From JALZCH01 sp036387315 (lineage in GTDB: Bacteria > Acidobacteriota > Blastocatellia > Pyrinomonadales > Pyrinomonadaceae), in assembly GCA_036387315.1 (NCBI GenBank), contig DASVTY010000012.1, forward strand, positions 5,779-69,778: a DNA stretch of 64,000 bases. Reading direction: 5' to 3'. Position 1 is the first letter of the stretch, and each line of letters opens with the position of its first letter. Positions 26,148 to 33,718 of this stretch are shown here, in pieces. The notes beneath the pieces were generated by a model. The model saw only the letters and a list, made by a program, of their open reading frames with translations. It was not told the DNA's origin and made no database searches. Both the position numbers and the translations under genes were made by a program.

Positions 26148-27337
26148 GAAAAAAGAAGATTGCCGTTCTCGTTCCTGATTTATCGGTTCCGACCGGAATT
26201 TCGGTTGTTGCTAAATTTTTGTACGACGTTATAAACGACTCCGGTAAATACGACGCCGCCTTGATTTCGCTGGCTACATCCGCCACTGACGGAGACAGCG
26301 TAAAGCTCGTCAAACCTTCGAGCTGGTCGCGCGGAATTACCGTATCAAATCAACAATATGAAGGTGTTTTATACCGTCACGTCGGCGCAAATCTAACCGA
26401 GGTCGAGTTTCAACGCTATCGTCCGCGCAAAGCATTAAACTCAGTATTGCGCGGATATGATCTTGTTCAAGTTGTCGCAGGCAGCGCTCCCTGGTTGCTG
26501 GCGGCTAAGGATTTTGGCGGGCGCGTTGCGCTAAGTGTTTTTTCAAAGTCAAAAGTCGAGCGCGAATCAATGATCCGGCGAGCCAGACAACCCAGGAAAA
26601 CCTGGTTAAAGCTGATGACGCAAATCAACGCCGGATTGGAACAAAAAGCGTTTCAAAGAGCTGACACGATTTTTGTAAACAACATTTGGCTTAAAGATGA
26701 ACTGGAAAAAACTTTTCCGGATAAAACAATTTTTGCGCCGCCCGGAATTGATACTGATTTTTTTACGCCTGCTGCCGCTAAAACCGAAGATTATATTTTA
26801 TCAGTCGGGCGTTTCGCAGACCCGCGCAAAAACGTGCGGATGCTTTTTCGCTCTTACAAGATTTTAATTGACCGCTTTCCCGAAGCTCCAAAGCTGGTTT
26901 TAGCGGGACAAACCGCGCCGAGCGATGAAGATATGGCGGAAGCGCGGCGGCTCGGAATTGTTGATAAGGTAGAAATTTTAACCTCGGTTTCCAAAGAGAG
27001 TCTGCGTGAGCTTTATCAAAACGCCGCGCTTTTTCTGCTGTCTTCGGACGAAGAAGGTTTCGGGCTGATAATTGCCGAAGCAATGGCTTGCGGTTTGGCG
27101 GTCGTTGCGACAAAGTGCGGCGGACCGGAAGTATTAATTTTGGAAAACGAAACAGGTTTTTTAACGCCCGTCGGTGATGCGGCGGCGCTTGCCGATAAAA
27201 TCTCGCTTCTTTTGACAGACGCAAATTTGCGGAAAAAATTCGGGGCGGCGGGGCGTAAACGAGCGGCGGCAAATTTCTCGCAGTCTGCGACCGGAAAAAT
27301 TTATCTCGAAAATTACGAGCGTTTATTGAGTTTGTGA
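26144..27337 (+). CDS. Family 4 glycosyltransferase
   Basis: 397 residues, starting at an ATG that overlaps the kinase stop (ATGA). The GT-B fold is shown by the N-terminal IAVLVPDLSVPTGISVVAKFL, the linker PPGIDTDFF (about 204-212), SVGRFADPRKNVRML (about 220-234) and the E-x7-E motif EGFGLIIAEAMACG (about 304-317). The C-terminal AANFSQSATGKIYLENY is typical of GT4. Coupling to the heptose kinase suggests, but does not prove, a heptosyltransferase-like role. True heptosyltransferases are family 9 enzymes. Confidence 0.87.
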   Translation: MRKKKIAVLVPDLSVPTGISVVAKFLYDVINDSGKYDAALISLATSATDGDSVKLVKPSSWSRGITVSNQQYEGVLYRHVGANLTEVEFQRYRPRKALNSVLRGYDLVQVVAGSAPWLLAAKDFGGRVALSVFSKSKVERESMIRRARQPRKTWLKLMTQINAGLEQKAFQRADTIFVNNIWLKDELEKTFPDKTIFAPPGIDTDFFTPAAAKTEDYILSVGRFADPRKNVRMLFRSYKILIDRFPEAPKLVLAGQTAPSDEDMAEARRLGIVDKVEILTSVSKESLRELYQNAALFLLSSDEEGFGLIIAEAMACGLAVVATKCGGPEVLILENETGFLTPVGDAAALADKISLLLTDANLRKKFGAAGRKRAAANFSQSATGKIYLENYERLLSL

Positions 27338-28521
27338 AGGAAAGAAAGCCGAAAATTCTGATTTTGTCCGATTTTTATTTGCCCGGTTTTAAAAGCGGCG
27401 CTCTGAGAACGATTGCAAATATGGTTGAGCGAATGTCGGACGAGTTCGATTTTTGGATTCTGACCGGAAACCGCGACAGCGACGGCGACGGGAGCAGTTT
27501 TGCCGATGTTCGGTTAAATCAATGGCAGCCGGTCGGCAAAGCCACGGTTTTTTACGCCGCGCCCGACCGGCTTAATTTAAAAAATATCGGCAAAATCGTT
27601 GCGGAAGCCGCGCCGGATGCGGTTTATCTGAACAGTTTTTTTTCTGCTTTGACGGTTAAATTCTTGTTTTTGCGGCGGCTCGGCAAAATCGGCAAACTGC
27701 CGGTCATGCTGGCGCCGGAAGGCGAATTTTCAAAAGGAGCAATCGCTTTAAAAGTGCGTAAAAAAAAGTCCTTTCTGGCTCTAGCTCTAGGGTTTGGACT
27801 GTATAAAGATTTAATCTGGAAAGCCGTTAGCAGTGACGAAAAAGAAGACATTGTGAGAGAAATCGGCGAGCGAGGCGACATTTTAATCGCCGCCAATATG
27901 CCGCCGCGAACAATTCTCGAAAATTTTAAAATTGAATCTAAACCGCCGAAAAAAAGCGGCGAAGCGCGATTTGTTTTTCTGTCTCGGATCAGCCAGAAGA
28001 AAAATTTGAAATTTGCTTTAGAGCTTTTGAAAAACGTTTCCGGGCGTGCGACATTCGACATTTACGGCTCAATCGAGGATGAAAAATATTGGGCGGAGTG
28101 TGAAAAGCTGATTCAACGGTTGCCGGAAACAGTTAAAGTAAATTTTCAAGGAGCGGTTTCTTACGAACAAGTTGCGGAAACGTTCGGAAAGTATCATTTT
28201 TTTCTTTTTCCGACACTCGGAGAAAATTTCGGTCACGTCGTGATCGAATCGTTAGCCGCCGGAACGCTTGTTGTTTTGAGCGACCAGACGCCCTGGCGCA
28301 ATCTGGAAAAAGAAAATATCGGCTGGGATTTAACCTTTGACGATGTTTCGATTTGGCGAAATGTCGTGCAGCGATGCGTGGAAATGTCTGAAACGGAATT
28401 TTACGAGATGGCTAATTCGGCGCGCGGTTTTGCAGTTAATTGGCTGGCTTCATCCGAAATCGAAACGGCAAATCGGCAGGTTTTAAGGCGCGCGGTTGAA
28501 ACCTCGAATGTTAAAAAATAG
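27334..28521 (+). CDS. Family 4-like glycosyltransferase
   Basis: 395 residues from a GTG overlapping the previous stop (GTGA). The N-terminal domain (ILILSDFYLPGFKSGALRTIANM) and the C-terminal domain (VFLSRISQKKNLKFAL near 213-228; LFPTLGENFGHVVIESLAAGT near 292-312 with E-x7-E) show a GT-B enzyme. PEGEFSKGAIALK (about 128-140) matches GT4 enzymes of O-antigen loci. It ends the heptose subcluster. A hairpin begins at its stop codon (28521), suggesting a transcription end. Confidence 0.85.
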   Translation: MKERKPKILILSDFYLPGFKSGALRTIANMVERMSDEFDFWILTGNRDSDGDGSSFADVRLNQWQPVGKATVFYAAPDRLNLKNIGKIVAEAAPDAVYLNSFFSALTVKFLFLRRLGKIGKLPVMLAPEGEFSKGAIALKVRKKKSFLALALGFGLYKDLIWKAVSSDEKEDIVREIGERGDILIAANMPPRTILENFKIESKPPKKSGEARFVFLSRISQKKNLKFALELLKNVSGRATFDIYGSIEDEKYWAECEKLIQRLPETVKVNFQGAVSYEQVAETFGKYHFFLFPTLGENFGHVVIESLAAGTLVVLSDQTPWRNLEKENIGWDLTFDDVSIWRNVVQRCVEMSETEFYEMANSARGFAVNWLASSEIETANRQVLRRAVETSNVKK

Positions 28522-28556
28522 CTTGAACTGTCGGCGCTTCGACGGTTCGAGCTTTA
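28521..28556 (+). terminator. Terminator-like hairpin after the glycosyltransferase pair
   Basis: A 13-bp stem (28521-28533 with 28540-28552, two G-U pairs) and a 6-base loop start right at the TAG stop codon. The following TTTAC is a weak T-tract. It marks a probable unit boundary before the epimerase gene. Confidence 0.45.
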
Positions 28557-28635
28557 CTGGAAGAAAACAGATTGAAGTTTTAATTATAAATGTGTTTCGG
28601 CTTTATATTATAGTCGGAAGAAATAAAATCATTTT

Positions 28636-29736
28636 ATGAAAGTTTTGACGATTTTCGGAACGAGACCCGAAATTATTCGACTAAGTTTGGTGATGAGTCT
28701 GCTCGATCAGCACTCGCAGCATATTACGGTTCACACCGGGCAAAATTACGACGAAAGTCTGAGCGACGTTTTTTTGCGCGATTTGCAGGTTCGTACGCCC
28801 GATTATCATCTCGGCGTTCGTTCGTCGAGCTTCGGCGAACAAGTCGGACTGATTCTGTCGAAAACCGATGAGATTTTGGAAAAGGAAAAGCCGGAAAAAA
28901 TTTTGATTCTGGGCGATACGAACAGCGCGCTGACCGCTATTGTCGCGGCGCGGCGCGGAATTCCGGTTTTTCATATGGAAGCGGGAAATCGCTGTTACGA
29001 CGACCGCGTGCCGGAGGAGGTAAACCGGCGGATAATTGACCATTCGAGCCGGTTTTTGCTGCCTTATACCGAGCGCAGCAAGGAAAACCTCGTCCGCGAG
29101 GGAATCGAGCGCGACCGCATTTTTATTACGGGAAATCCGATTAACGAAGTTCTCCTGAATTTTAACGAGCAAATCGAATCTTCGGCGGCGATGGAAAATC
29201 TGGGTGTCGGCAAATACGAATATTTTCTGGTCACGCTGCATCGCTCGGAAAACGTTGATCTGCCCGACCGTTTAGAGAAAATTCTGCGCGGTTTTCAGCT
29301 AGTCGCGGAAAAATTCAATAAGCCGATGCTGGTCAGTCTGCATCCGCGAACGGCGAGCAAATTGGAACAATTCGGGATAAAACCGAACACTGATAAAATC
29401 AAGCTCTTAAATCCGCTCGGATTTTTCGATTTCGTCAAATTGGAGAAAAACGCGCTCGCGGTTTTAACCGATAGCGGGACGGTGCAGGAAGAATGCTCGA
29501 TTTTCGGCGTTCCGAATGTGACCGTGCGCGATGTGACCGAACGACCGGAAACAATCGAAGCGGGCAGCAATATTTTGAGCGGAGCCGATTCGGAGCAAAT
29601 TTTAAAAGCCGTCGAAATCGCCGTTTCGCAGCCCGCCGACTGGATTGCGCCGCGCGAATATACGGCGGAATCGGTTTCGCAAACGGTTCTTAAAATTATT
29701 TTGGGCTATAACAGCGTGCGAAAACATTTTTCGTAA
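28636..29736 (+). CDS. UDP-N-acetylglucosamine 2-epimerase family (WecB/FnlC-like)
   Basis: 366 residues. The non-hydrolysing 2-epimerase fold is shown by the N-terminal LTIFGTRPEIIR (residues 4-15), HTGQNYDESLSDVF, ILGDTNSALTA (about 94-104), the active-site HMEAGNRCYDDRVPEEVNRR (about 115-134) and the C-terminal LTDSGTVQEE. The family inverts C2 of UDP-HexNAc. HMEAGNR rather than the HVEAGLR of classical WecB is, as I recall, the pattern of the FnlC/CapG branch, which makes UDP-L-FucNAc. The next gene resembles WbuB, the L-FucNAc transferase, which fits. FnlA/FnlB partners are absent, so UDP-ManNAc remains possible. Confidence 0.85.
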   Translation: MKVLTIFGTRPEIIRLSLVMSLLDQHSQHITVHTGQNYDESLSDVFLRDLQVRTPDYHLGVRSSSFGEQVGLILSKTDEILEKEKPEKILILGDTNSALTAIVAARRGIPVFHMEAGNRCYDDRVPEEVNRRIIDHSSRFLLPYTERSKENLVREGIERDRIFITGNPINEVLLNFNEQIESSAAMENLGVGKYEYFLVTLHRSENVDLPDRLEKILRGFQLVAEKFNKPMLVSLHPRTASKLEQFGIKPNTDKIKLLNPLGFFDFVKLEKNALAVLTDSGTVQEECSIFGVPNVTVRDVTERPETIEAGSNILSGADSEQILKAVEIAVSQPADWIAPREYTAESVSQTVLKIILGYNSVRKHFS

Positions 29737-29746
29737 ACCGATTTAA

Positions 29747-29776
29747 TTGGTAACAAATCCGGCTTTGTAGTATAAC
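29747..29776 (+). promoter_or_regulatory. Candidate sigma70-type promoter
   Basis: TTGGTA (29747-29752) and TATAAC (29771-29776) lie 18 bases apart, 27 bases before the ATG of the glycosyltransferase at 29803. No test is possible from sequence alone. Confidence 0.35.
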
Positions 29777-29802
29777 TATGTGTCTGTTTCAACAATTCAA
29801 AA

Positions 29803-31050
29803 ATGCGCGTCCTGATTTTCTCGCAATATTATTATCCTGAGCCGATTCCGAAACCTCACGAATTGGCTGAGAAATTAGCCGATGACGGTCACGAAGTCTG
29901 CGTATTGACCGGGTATCCGCATTATCCGACCGGAACGCTCACCAAAGGATACAAGCTCGGTTTGATGATGCGCGAAAAAATCGGAAAAATTCCGGTTCTC
30001 CGGCTTTTTGAAATGCCCTATCACAGCACCAAGCCGTTTTTGAGAATGGTGAATTACTTGTCTTTTATGGTCAGCGCGCCGCTCGGCGCTTTTTTCACGC
30101 CGAAAGTTGACGTGATGTACGTCTGGCATCCGCCGCTGACAATCGGGCTGGCGGCTTGGGCTATCTCGAAAATAAAGCGCGTGCCGTTTATTTACGATGT
30201 GCAGGATATTTGGGGGCATTTTACGGTTTTGTCGGGGATGGTCAAAGAAGGCAGCCTGACGATTAAAATAATTCGCAGACTGGAAAAATGGGTTTGCAGC
30301 CAAGCCGATCATTTGATTGTTCAAACCGAGGCAGGACGCGATTATTTCGTTGAGCGCGGAGTCAAAGAAGAGCGAATTGCGATTTTGCCGCATTGGATTG
30401 ACGAACAGATGTTTGCCGAAGCCGGGAACGCCGAGCGCGAACGGCTGAGACAGGAAATGAACTGGCAGGACGAGTTTATCGTTTTATTCGCCGGAAACCT
30501 GGGAATCGTTCAAGGTTTGGATTCGGTCGTTGAGGCTGCGAGACGCATTCCGAACGGAAAAGCCAGAATCGTTTTCGTTGGCGACGGAACCGATAAGCCG
30601 CGGCTGGAAAGAATAGCCGAGGAATTAAAAGTCGGCGACAAATTGCAATTCGTTGACCGCCAGCCGATTGAGCGAATGCCCGCCTTTATGGCGGCGGCGG
30701 ACGCGCTTTTGATAAATTTAAAGAAAAGCGAGTTTACCAAATTCGTGATTCCGTCAAAAACGGTCGCCTATCTGGCGAGCGGAAAACCGATTTTAATGTC
30801 GGCGGGCGGCGCGTCGGAAGATTTAATCAGAGAAGCAGGCGCAGGTTTGACGGTCGAGCCGGACGATTCGGAAAAATTAGCGGAAGCGATTGACGAAATG
30901 TGTCGAATGTCGAAAGAAGAGCTAGGTAAGCTCGGAACGAACGGCAGAGATTTTTTGTTAAAATATCTGAGCAAGAATAAGGTAATTGCCGAATACGAAA
31001 ATTTGATCAAAACGGTCGCCGAAAATCGCCGGAAAAAACGCGGAAACTAA
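29803..31050 (+). CDS. Family 4 glycosyltransferase (WbuB-like)
   Basis: 415 residues. The N-terminus VLIFSQYYYPEPIPKPHELAEKL, then GYPHYPTG, WHPPLTIG, IYDVQDIWGH and the C-terminal VIPSKTVAYLASGKPI are characteristic of the WbuB/WcaI-type GT4 group. WbuB transfers N-acetyl-L-fucosamine in E. coli O-antigen synthesis. The neighbouring 2-epimerase of FnlC-like type supports such a substrate by context. The enzyme is probably peripheral on the inner membrane face. It is the last glycosyltransferase of the locus. A weak hairpin (31123-31141) follows before the kinase-like gene. Confidence 0.85.
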   Translation: MRVLIFSQYYYPEPIPKPHELAEKLADDGHEVCVLTGYPHYPTGTLTKGYKLGLMMREKIGKIPVLRLFEMPYHSTKPFLRMVNYLSFMVSAPLGAFFTPKVDVMYVWHPPLTIGLAAWAISKIKRVPFIYDVQDIWGHFTVLSGMVKEGSLTIKIIRRLEKWVCSQADHLIVQTEAGRDYFVERGVKEERIAILPHWIDEQMFAEAGNAERERLRQEMNWQDEFIVLFAGNLGIVQGLDSVVEAARRIPNGKARIVFVGDGTDKPRLERIAEELKVGDKLQFVDRQPIERMPAFMAAADALLINLKKSEFTKFVIPSKTVAYLASGKPILMSAGGASEDLIREAGAGLTVEPDDSEKLAEAIDEMCRMSKEELGKLGTNGRDFLLKYLSKNKVIAEYENLIKTVAENRRKKRGN

Positions 31051-31195
31051 GACGTGCGTTTGAGCCGTGAAAAGCTGTTTAATGAAAAAGACGATTGACG
31101 CGGCGTGATAAAAATGTTAGTTTTTCGGCAACAGACCGAAATTTATGTTATTTTTACGGTTTGAAGCGTTGTCGGGATAAAATCATCAGACGGTA

Positions 31196-32026
31196 ATGCA
31201 ATTTATCGTGAGTCAAGATTTACCGTTTGGTTTTGCATTCAGCTCATACGGAGTTTCAATCGAAATTCGCACAAATCGGTTCGATTTATTAACCGAAATT
31301 GAAAATTTGCTGCCGCCCGCAAGCCGCATCCTCTCAAGAGGAAAACCGATTGATTTTTTATTTGCGGTAATTTGGGACGATGAAAGAGAACGAATCAGCG
31401 AATTTTATCGCAATTCGGAGCAGCAGGCTTGCGACGGCGATTACTCGCAATCGCTGCATTTGATCGAAATCGCTTTGCGATTGACAGTCGCGGAATTTTC
31501 GCCGCATCTGGTTTTCGTTCACGCCGGAGCGGTCGCATTTGAAGATTCGGCTGTAATCGTTCCCGGAAGAAGCCGCGCAGGGAAAACGACATTGACCGCA
31601 GCTTTGGTGCAAAACGGGGCTGTTTATTACTCGGACGAGTATGCGATCTTTGATGAATTCGGCTTTTTGCATCCGTTTCCGAAGCCGCTTTCCGTGAGAG
31701 AGCCTTGGGCGTTTGGAAAACAGATTGATCAATCGGTTGAAACGTTCGGCGGGCGACAGGGAACAAAGCCGATTAAAGCGAAAGCAATCGTTGTGACCGA
31801 ATATGAAAAGGATGCACGTTGGCAGCCGGAGCGATTGAGCAAGGGAGAAGGCGTTTTAGAACTGCTGGCAAACACGGTTTCGGCGCGGACGAATCCTCGG
31901 CTGGCATTAAAAATCTTGCCTCGCGCCGTAGAAAATGCTTTAATTTTGAAAGGTAAAAGAGGAGACGCCGAAGCGGTTTCCAAAGAAATTAAAAAAGTTT
32001 TGACAAAAAACGCGATTTTCGCTTGA
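31196..32026 (+). CDS. HprK-like serine kinase (HprK-related kinase A type)
   Basis: 276 residues. The C-terminal half has an HPr-kinase fold: VHAGAVAF (H109), the P-loop PGRSRAGKTT (123-132) and the acidic motif GAVYYSDEYA (141-150), where HprK has its catalytic aspartates. The N-terminal 100 residues are not a canonical HprK-N domain, and the K3 loop signature of true HprK/P is not evident, so it is unlikely to be the PTS regulator. It lies 59 bases before a PqqD-domain gene and two genes before a nucleotidyltransferase. I recall such trios as HPr-rel-A-type cassettes. The phosphorylated target is unknown. Confidence 0.78.
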   Translation: MQFIVSQDLPFGFAFSSYGVSIEIRTNRFDLLTEIENLLPPASRILSRGKPIDFLFAVIWDDERERISEFYRNSEQQACDGDYSQSLHLIEIALRLTVAEFSPHLVFVHAGAVAFEDSAVIVPGRSRAGKTTLTAALVQNGAVYYSDEYAIFDEFGFLHPFPKPLSVREPWAFGKQIDQSVETFGGRQGTKPIKAKAIVVTEYEKDARWQPERLSKGEGVLELLANTVSARTNPRLALKILPRAVENALILKGKRGDAEAVSKEIKKVLTKNAIFA

Positions 32027-32085
32027 AAAAGTTCGATAAATAAACTAAAAACTATACTGCTTTTGATTGTTTGAGGAGGAAAAGA

Positions 32086-32631
32086 ATGCAAAATTTACAA
32101 AAACCGGTTGCTCGACACGAAGGACTGGTCGTTCAGGAAATGCCCGATGAAGTGTTGGTTTACGATTTAAACACAAATAAGGCTCACTGTTTAAATAAAT
32201 CTGCCGCCGCTGTGTGGAAAAATTGTGACGGCAGCAATTCAATTTCTGATATTGCCGCAATTCTAAAAAATGAATTTAAAACACCGGTCAGCGATGATTT
32301 TGTCTGGCTGGCAATCGATCAGCTCGGCAAAGATGAATTGCTCGAGCAAAAATTAACCGCACCTACCAATGGTTTAACGCGCCGCGAAGCTATGCGCCGC
32401 GTTGCGCTGGCTTCGTTGGTTGCTCTGCCGGTTGTCGCTTCATTGACCGCGCCGACTGCGGCACAAGCAGCCAGCGTTTGTTCGAACGCGGGCGCTGCCT
32501 GTACTTGTTCGAGCACTAACAACGGCGCTTTTGCTATAACTTGTCCCGGATCATTTACAGGATGCACCGGAGCTTGCGCTTGCAACAATATCCAACCGGG
32601 TTCAAATCAGGGAGTCTGTCAGCAAGCCTAA
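32086..32631 (+). CDS. PqqD-domain protein with internal Tat-like signal and eight-cysteine tail
   Basis: 181 residues from the ATG at 32086, with a strong GAGGAGGA ribosome site 5 bases upstream. Residues 1-90 match PqqD (VLVYDLNTNKAHCLNKSAAAVW, then DIAAILKNEF), the peptide-binding domain of RiPP systems. Residues 97-128 look like a twin-arginine or Sec signal placed internally: LTRREAMRR, a hydrophobic run, and AQA/AS as cleavage site. The remaining 53 residues are Ser/Gly/Asn/Thr-rich with cysteines at 132, 139, 141, 153, 160, 164, 166 and 178. Release of this tail would give a small exported Cys-rich peptide. The function is not known. A terminator-like hairpin follows. Confidence 0.85.
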   Translation: MQNLQKPVARHEGLVVQEMPDEVLVYDLNTNKAHCLNKSAAAVWKNCDGSNSISDIAAILKNEFKTPVSDDFVWLAIDQLGKDELLEQKLTAPTNGLTRREAMRRVALASLVALPVVASLTAPTAAQAASVCSNAGAACTCSSTNNGAFAITCPGSFTGCTGACACNNIQPGSNQGVCQQA

Positions 32632-32646
32632 TTTGAATTAAATTCT

Positions 32647-32681
32647 AAACAGCGTATGTTGTAAACGAATGCGCTGTTTTT
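32647..32681 (+). terminator. Terminator/attenuator between the PqqD hybrid gene and the nucleotidyltransferase
   Basis: AAACAGCG (32647-32654) pairs with CGCTGTTT (32672-32679) around a 17-base loop and runs into five Ts. The T-tract ends one base before the ATG at 32682, so the downstream gene is read only on read-through. This would make the peptide mRNA more abundant than the enzyme mRNA. Confidence 0.6.
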
Positions 32682-33560
32682 ATGAGTAACGGTTCGCAGC
32701 AGGAAAATTTATTTCAATTGATGACGAAGGTGCAGGCGGAGAGAATCCGCCGCGCCTTCGTTTTTTTTCGTGAACACGAAATCGAGCCGGTTCTGATCAA
32801 AGGCTGGGCGATTGCGCGTTTTTATCCGAACCCCCGCGAGCGTTTTTCCGCCGACATGGACTTGGCGGTTAATCCCGATGTTTTTCCAAAAGCGCTCGAA
32901 TTAAAAAATCGTCATTTGAGCGGCAAATTGCCGATTGACCTTCATTGCGGTTTGGGGCAATTCGACAACCTTTCATTTGAAAATTTGTTTGAAAATTCCC
33001 GGCTCGTCGAATTGACTGACACAACAGTCCGGGTTTTGCGCCACGAAGACCATTTGCGCTTATTAGCGGTTCACTGGCTGCGCGACGGCGGTATTTTCAA
33101 GCAGCGTTTGTGGGATATTCATTATGGTTTGAAAAACCGCCCGGCGGATTTCGATTGGGACAGATTTTTAGAAACAAACGGCGAAAAGCGACGCAAATGG
33201 ATTATCGCGGCAATTGCCGTCGCTCATCGCTACACCGACCTGAATGTTGAAGACACGCCGATAGCCGAAGAAGTGAAAAATCCCCGGCTGATTCCGAAAT
33301 GGATGCTGCGAACGCTGGAAAAAGAATGGAACGATCCGATTAAGTTTATGCCGCTTGAACAAGTGATGAACGACCGGCGAGAAGTTTGGCGGCAGTTAAA
33401 AAAAAGATTTCCGCCCAACCCTTTGGTCGCTTCGCTTTACGCAAACGCGCCTTTAAACAATTTTCCCCGGCTGCCTTATCAAATTATTAATATTTTCCAA
33501 CGAGTAATGCCTTCAATCAATCGAACGAAATCGCAGCTTCAATCAAAAATAAAGAAATAG
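32682..33560 (+). CDS. Nucleotidyltransferase family protein (NTP_transf_5-like)
   Basis: 292 residues. The N-terminal region has the nucleotidyltransferase pattern VLIKGWAIARFYPNPRERFSADMDLAV (about 37-63), with a Lys-Gly pair and the metal-binding D58-x-D60. DLHCGL near residue 88 would supply a third acidic site. RHEDHLRLLAVHWLRDGG (about 125-142) is a helical segment typical of this family. Such proteins occur beside lasso-peptide and other peptide-modification genes. No ribosome site precedes the ATG, which directly follows a terminator T-tract. A role in nucleotidylating or otherwise modifying the Cys-rich product is inferred from context only. Confidence 0.78.
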   Translation: MSNGSQQENLFQLMTKVQAERIRRAFVFFREHEIEPVLIKGWAIARFYPNPRERFSADMDLAVNPDVFPKALELKNRHLSGKLPIDLHCGLGQFDNLSFENLFENSRLVELTDTTVRVLRHEDHLRLLAVHWLRDGGIFKQRLWDIHYGLKNRPADFDWDRFLETNGEKRRKWIIAAIAVAHRYTDLNVEDTPIAEEVKNPRLIPKWMLRTLEKEWNDPIKFMPLEQVMNDRREVWRQLKKRFPPNPLVASLYANAPLNNFPRLPYQIINIFQRVMPSINRTKSQLQSKIKK

Positions 33561-33588
33561 CTCACATTTCATAAACGTGGATACAAAG

Positions 33589-33667
33589 AATTAACAGGGA
33601 TGAAAGGAATGAAGGGGATATTTCTTGTTATTATCAATCCATTTCATCCTTTTCATCCCTGTTAATT
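33589..33667. repeat. 31-bp imperfect inverted repeat, likely bidirectional terminator
   Basis: Arms 33589-33619 and 33637-33667 match in reverse at about 27 of 31 positions (core AATTAACAGGGATGAAA / TTTCATCCCTGTTAATT) around a 17-base AT-rich loop. It fills the gap between two convergent genes and is followed by TTCTGTTTTT. The units (GGATGAA-like) again look like a repeated phrase. Confidence 0.7.
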
Positions 33668-33718
33668 TTCTGTTTTTCGTATTTCGACAAATTGAAATTT
33701 GCATTAGAAATACCGAAC

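Noticed and set aside
28681..29241. 186-residue antisense frame in the 2-epimerase gene
   Set aside because: Shadow of a well-supported gene, no start context or motif.
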